Of a stretch of DNA of 64,000 nucleotides, positions 61,036 to 64,000 are shown piece after piece. Position 1 is the first letter of the stretch, and the number at the start of each line of letters is the position of its first letter. A model generated the notes under the pieces. That model worked only from the letters and a program-made list of their open reading frames with translations, did not search any database and was not told the DNA's origin. Position numbers and translations under genes: made by a program. Location: assembly GCF_900258035.1 (NCBI RefSeq), contig NZ_OGTP01000005.1, forward strand, positions 1 through 64,000. The letters run 5' to 3'. This DNA comes from Caballeronia novacaledonica. Its GTDB lineage: Bacteria > Pseudomonadota > Gammaproteobacteria > Burkholderiales > Burkholderiaceae.

Positions 61036-61308
61036 TCAGCCGTCATCGTCGGTCGGACCGTAGCGGCGGCCGGGCACGTGCGATTTGAGCGCATCGGCGA
61101 TCTGCGACGGCGTGCAATCGGCGGGAAGCACGCGGCGCTGCACGCGCTGATCGTTCTTCAGCACCCATTCGACCATGCGATACGCCGGTCCCCACGGCGG
61201 TTCGACCGGCAAGGAGAGACGGCATTCGCGCAGCGTGAGCGCGTACTGTTTTCGCATCGTCGGCGCGAGATTGGCGGAGCTTCGGCGCGCGGCAGTGTTG
61301 GCTGGCAT
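61036..61308 (-). CDS. Small hypothetical protein (90 residues)
   Basis: A good ribosome site (GAGGA, seven bases) precedes the ATG, and codon use matches the neighbours. The product is basic in the first half and ends in an acidic tail (PTDDDG). No domain is recognised. A core of WGPAYRMVEWVLKNDQ and RRVLPADCTPSQIADAL looks folded. It is divergent from the LexA-controlled small gene. Confidence 0.6.
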   Translation of the reverse strand: MPANTAARRSSANLAPTMRKQYALTLRECRLSLPVEPPWGPAYRMVEWVLKNDQRVQRRVLPADCTPSQIADALKSHVPGRRYGPTDDDG

Positions 61309-61515
61309 GACACATTCCTCACGGTGATGACCCAGCCGTCCGATGCGGACGGCGGCAATTGAGCCGGATCGCGAGACGAGTGTGTCGGTCGAGAATTAAG
61401 AGCGACTTAATCGCGAGCGATGCCGCATCGACGCGCGACGATATGCCGCCGCAGGCGGTCCGCAACGCAGGTCAAGAGGCGCTTCGGCATTTTCACCACG
61501 CGGTGCGCCGCCTGT

Positions 61516-61551
61516 TTGCCGCAGCGGCGGCTTACTGTATATTCGTACAGC
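61516..61551 (+). promoter_or_regulatory. LexA (SOS) box and promoter for a small gene
   Basis: CTGT-N8-ACAG at 61535-61550, inside TACTGTATATTCGTACAG, matches the LexA operator used by gamma- and beta-proteobacteria. A promoter TTGCCG (61516-61521) to TATATT (61538-61543) with a 16-base spacer places the box over the -10. The next ATG is 25 bases downstream. Confidence 0.75.
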
Positions 61552-61575
61552 TTGTCTGCAACAGGGAGCTTGCCG

Positions 61576-61800
61576 ATGATTTCACCCACCGATCCGCTCG
61601 AAGCGGCTGCGCTCGAACGTTTCATGCGCGCGACGCGCGCGGTCAACGCGGCGTTCGACGCCACGCGAGGCGAGCCCGATTTCATGCAGGGTGGGCAATC
61701 CGTCGCGCGCTCGCTCGAGCGTCTCGACGCCGCGTTGCGCGAACTGGAAACCTCCGAGCTGTCGCTCGACGCCATTCTCTCGCGCAGCGCGGGTCACTAA
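61576..61800 (+). CDS. Small hypothetical protein under a LexA box (74 residues)
   Basis: Starts at the ATG after GGGAG, eight bases upstream. The product (SPTDPLEAAALERFMRATRA at the start, ELETSELSLDAILSRS at the end) is largely helical, acidic and soluble, without a known domain. Sequence position behind an SOS box suggests a DNA-damage role. An exported protein gene follows 17 bases later, probably in the same transcript. Confidence 0.65.
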   Translation: MISPTDPLEAAALERFMRATRAVNAAFDATRGEPDFMQGGQSVARSLERLDAALRELETSELSLDAILSRSAGH

Positions 61801-61817
61801 CCGTTGGAGCGAATCAC

Positions 61818-62126
61818 TTGAAGCGCGTATTCCTGATCGTCGTTCTTCTGATTGGCTCGTCGTCGCTCTTTGCGGCCGAGCGCTACACGGAAGTCTGGAA
61901 TCCTCCCGAAGCACAGTCCGTCAAAGGCAAGAGCAAGGCGCACGCGGCCACGCAGACCGCGGCCAGGAAGAAGCACAAGAGCGCGACTTCGGTGAAGCAG
62001 GTCGCGGATAAAGCCGCCATCGAACAGCCGTCGGTGACGCCGCGTCCGAAGTCGGCATCGCCGAAGCCGGCCGAGCCAATGATCCCGCGCAAGATCGAGC
62101 CGAACGGCCAGGTGATGCGCGTGTAG
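61818..62126 (+). CDS. Small exported Lys/Ala/Pro-rich protein
   Basis: 102 residues from a TTG with GGAG nine bases upstream. A signal peptide (KRVFLIVVLLIGSSSLFAA) is followed by a mature part rich in Lys, Ala and Pro with no known domain. It could bind peptidoglycan, nucleic acid or the outer membrane by charge; this is inference. It is followed by a strong terminator and lies downstream of the SOS-controlled ORF. Confidence 0.65.
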   Translation: MKRVFLIVVLLIGSSSLFAAERYTEVWNPPEAQSVKGKSKAHAATQTAARKKHKSATSVKQVADKAAIEQPSVTPRPKSASPKPAEPMIPRKIEPNGQVMRV

Positions 62127-62151
62127 AACGCGTGCGCGAGGCACGAACGAC

Positions 62152-62184
62152 AAAGGGGCGCCCGGACGGAGCGCCCCTTTTTTT
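62152..62184 (+). terminator. Rho-independent terminator
   Basis: AAAGGGGCGC (62152-62161) and GCGCCCCTTT (62171-62180) form a perfect 10-bp stem with a 9-base loop, followed by further T residues. It ends the small-gene transcript and faces the convergent DUF3309 gene, so it may serve both. Confidence 0.92.
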
Positions 62185-62209
62185 CGGCGGCCGACCGCGC
62201 CGCACGACG

Positions 62210-62368
62210 TCACAACTGGCCCATCAACAACAGAACGATCACCACGACCAGCACGACGCCGACGATCCCGCTCGGCCCGTAGCCCCAACTGCGGCTGTGC
62301 GGCCAGGAAGGAATGGCGCCGATCAAGAGCAGGATCAGGATGATCAGCAGTATGGTTCCGATCGTCAT
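62210..62368 (-). CDS. DUF3309 family small membrane protein
   Basis: 52 residues with AAGGAG seven bases before the ATG. The product is two hydrophobic segments around a conserved polar turn: MTIGTILLIILILLLIG, then SWPHSRSWGYGPSG, then VVLVVVIVLLLMG. This is the DUF3309 pattern common in proteobacteria. The function is unknown; a place in the inner membrane is expected. Confidence 0.88.
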   Translation of the reverse strand: MTIGTILLIILILLLIGAIPSWPHSRSWGYGPSGIVGVVLVVVIVLLLMGQL

Positions 62369-62676
62369 TCGATTTCTCCTTGTTCAAATGACCGCGGGAC
62401 GGATCGGCGTCCGGCGCAGCCTCCCAACTGTCATCGACAGTCATGCGCCGGAGGGGCGGCGGTTCGTGGCCGCCGGCAGATCAGTGGTGCGATCGACGAG
62501 AGGAGAAGAGCAACGGCCGTGCCAGCGAGCCCGAAGGCCGTGCCGCAAGGCGTCCGGCGCGTCGAACGGACGCGCGCCTGAGCAGACGATTGTCGAAAGG
62601 GAGAGGCGAAGCGGGACAGGGCGGGCAAAAGTTGCACGGCGCGGGAAAGCCGCCGTGCATTCATCGCGAAAACGGA
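62369..62676. other. Gap between DUF3309 and phosphate permease genes
   Basis: 308 GC-rich bases. Open frames exist on both strands but none has a ribosome site or recognisable product. I see nothing else in it. Confidence 0.4.
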
Positions 62677-64000
62677 TCAGAAGATGCCGCGGAACGCCCA
62701 GAACAAGAGTCCCGAAAGCGCGATCGACACCGGCAGCGTCAGGATCCACGCGAGCGCGAGGCTGCGCACGGTGCGCCATTGCAGGCCGGAGCCGTTCGCG
62801 GCCATCGTGCCCGCGACGCCCGACGACAGCACGTGCGTCGTGCTGACCGGCAGACCGTAGACATCGGCGGCACCGATGGTCAGCATCGCCACCAATTCCG
62901 CCGACGCGCCTTGCCCGTACGTCAGATGCGTCTTGCCGATGCGCTCGCCGACCGTCACGACAATGCGCTTCCAGCCGACCATCGTGCCCAGGCCGAGCGC
63001 GACCGCGACGGCGACCTTCACCCACGTCGGAATGAATTTGGTCGCGTGGTCGAGCTGCTTCTTGTAGTTGGTGAGCACGGCGTCATCGTCGGCGGAAAAC
63101 GCGGGCGCCTTCTGCTTTTCCATGATGCGCAGCGCTTCGGACGCGATGTACATCTCGTTGCGCACGTTTTTGACCACGCCCTGCGGCACGGCGGCGATCG
63201 TCTCGTGCGGCCGCACCTGCGATTCGATCGAATCGACCACGCTCTTCAGCGATGAAATCGTGTCCGGCGCGAGCGTCTTCGTCTGCACGTACTTTTCGAC
63301 CTGGTCGCGCGGGTTGGCCGCGGGCGGCGCGCCGTTGCTGTAGCGCTGCAGCACGTCGGACGCGCTGTGGCTCACCGCGACGAAGTTCTGCGTCTCGTTC
63401 GCCGTCACGGCCTTGTTGAGCGCGTAGGCGGTCGGCACGGTGCCGATCAGGATCAGCATGATGAGGCCCATGCCCTTCTGGCCGTCGTTGGAGCCGTGCG
63501 CGAACGACACGCCCGTGCAGGTGAGAATCAGCAGGCAGCGGATCCAGAACGGCGGCGGCGTGTTCTTTTCCGGCTCCTTGTAGAGCGCGGGCACGCGCAC
63601 GACGAGCTTCAGCACATACAGCAGAAAGCCCGCCGCGACGAAGCCGACGATCGGCGAAAACAGCAGCGACTTGCCGACCGACATCGCCTGGCTCCAGTCG
63701 ACGCCCGACGTGCCGTTGGTGCCATGCAGCATCTGGTTCATGAGGCCGACGCCGATCACCGAGCCGATCAGCGTATGCGAGCTCGAAGAGGGCAGGCCGA
63801 GCGCCCACGTGCCGAGGTTCCAGATGATCGCCGCGATCAGGAGCGCGAAGACCATCGCGAAGCCCTGCGAACTCCCCACGCCGATGATCAGTTCGACCGG
63901 CAGCAGTTGCAGAATCCCGAACGCGACCGCGCCGCTCGAAATCAGCACGCCGATGAAATTCCATGCGCCCGACCAGACCACCGCTAAATTTGGTGTCAAA
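62677..64000 (-). CDS. Pit-family inorganic phosphate transporter, N-terminus outside the window
   Basis: About 440 residues are visible and the frame runs off the right edge, so roughly 80-90 N-terminal residues with the first GANDVAN motif are missing. The remaining sequence has about nine hydrophobic segments, LGLPSSSSHTLIGSVIG, the second signature FAHGSNDGQKGMG and VYGLPVSTTHVLSSG. A cytoplasmic loop of about 140 residues (roughly 210-350 of the visible part) is hydrophilic. It would take up phosphate as a metal complex with protons. Confidence 0.93.
   Translation of the reverse strand, partial: LTPNLAVVWSGAWNFIGVLISSGAVAFGILQLLPVELIIGVGSSQGFAMVFALLIAAIIWNLGTWALGLPSSSSHTLIGSVIGVGLMNQMLHGTNGTSGVDWSQAMSVGKSLLFSPIVGFVAAGFLLYVLKLVVRVPALYKEPEKNTPPPFWIRCLLILTCTGVSFAHGSNDGQKGMGLIMLILIGTVPTAYALNKAVTANETQNFVAVSHSASDVLQRYSNGAPPAANPRDQVEKYVQTKTLAPDTISSLKSVVDSIESQVRPHETIAAVPQGVVKNVRNEMYIASEALRIMEKQKAPAFSADDDAVLTNYKKQLDHATKFIPTWVKVAVAVALGLGTMVGWKRIVVTVGERIGKTHLTYGQGASAELVAMLTIGAADVYGLPVSTTHVLSSGVAGTMAANGSGLQWRTVRSLALAWILTLPVSIALSGLLFWAFRGIF

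Overview
The window is high-GC, gene-dense bacterial DNA with GTG and TTG starts. Its layout is that of a Burkholderiaceae chromosome, most likely Caballeronia, Paraburkholderia or Burkholderia: sdhB-sdhE-gltA, then leuCDB-asd-fimV-truA-trpFB-(methyltransferase)-trpA-accD-folC-dedD-cvpA-purF. From what I know of the family this block usually sits on the second chromosome; that placement is inference. I see no rRNA, tRNA, insertion sequence, prophage or CRISPR array.

Region 1 (1-19532, almost all + strand) is conserved metabolism: the end of the succinate dehydrogenase operon, citrate synthase, leucine synthesis, aspartate-semialdehyde dehydrogenase, a FimV-like protein, tRNA pseudouridine synthase, the tail of tryptophan synthesis with an orphan DNA methyltransferase between trpB and trpA, acetyl-CoA carboxylase beta, folylpolyglutamate synthase, a SPOR protein, CvpA and PurF. 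A mazEF toxin-antitoxin pair with a clear promoter and operator lies reversed between gltA and leuC.

Region 2 (19551-31927, - strand) has an AraC regulator, an FKBP isomerase and an exopolysaccharide cluster. The cluster holds a Wzx flippase, three GT4 glycosyltransferases, an exported clan GH-A-like glycosidase, a Wzc-type tyrosine autokinase and a Wzy-like polymerase. It has no outer-membrane exporter, no cognate phosphatase and no priming transferase. Gene-poor, AT-richer gaps flank it, one hiding a 53-codon ORF. A soluble, degenerate histidine kinase and a CNNM/CorC-type protein (+ strand, 32729-35279) follow.

Region 3 (35311-56397, - strand) is a complete alpha-glucan and trehalose block: glgA, glgE, a treS-maltokinase fusion, glgB, glgX, treZ, malQ and treY. 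TreS makes maltose from trehalose, the kinase domain makes maltose-1-phosphate, GlgE polymerises it, GlgB branches it, GlgX trims it, and TreY/TreZ return trehalose. Two copies of a repeat in opposite orientation fill the glgB-glgX gap.

Region 4 (56690-64000) is accessory: a DUF1345 membrane protein, a PP2A-like phosphatase, topoisomerase IB, a RES/Xre toxin-antitoxin pair with its own promoter-operator, several small proteins (one behind a LexA box, one DUF3309), and a Pit-family phosphate permease cut by the window edge.
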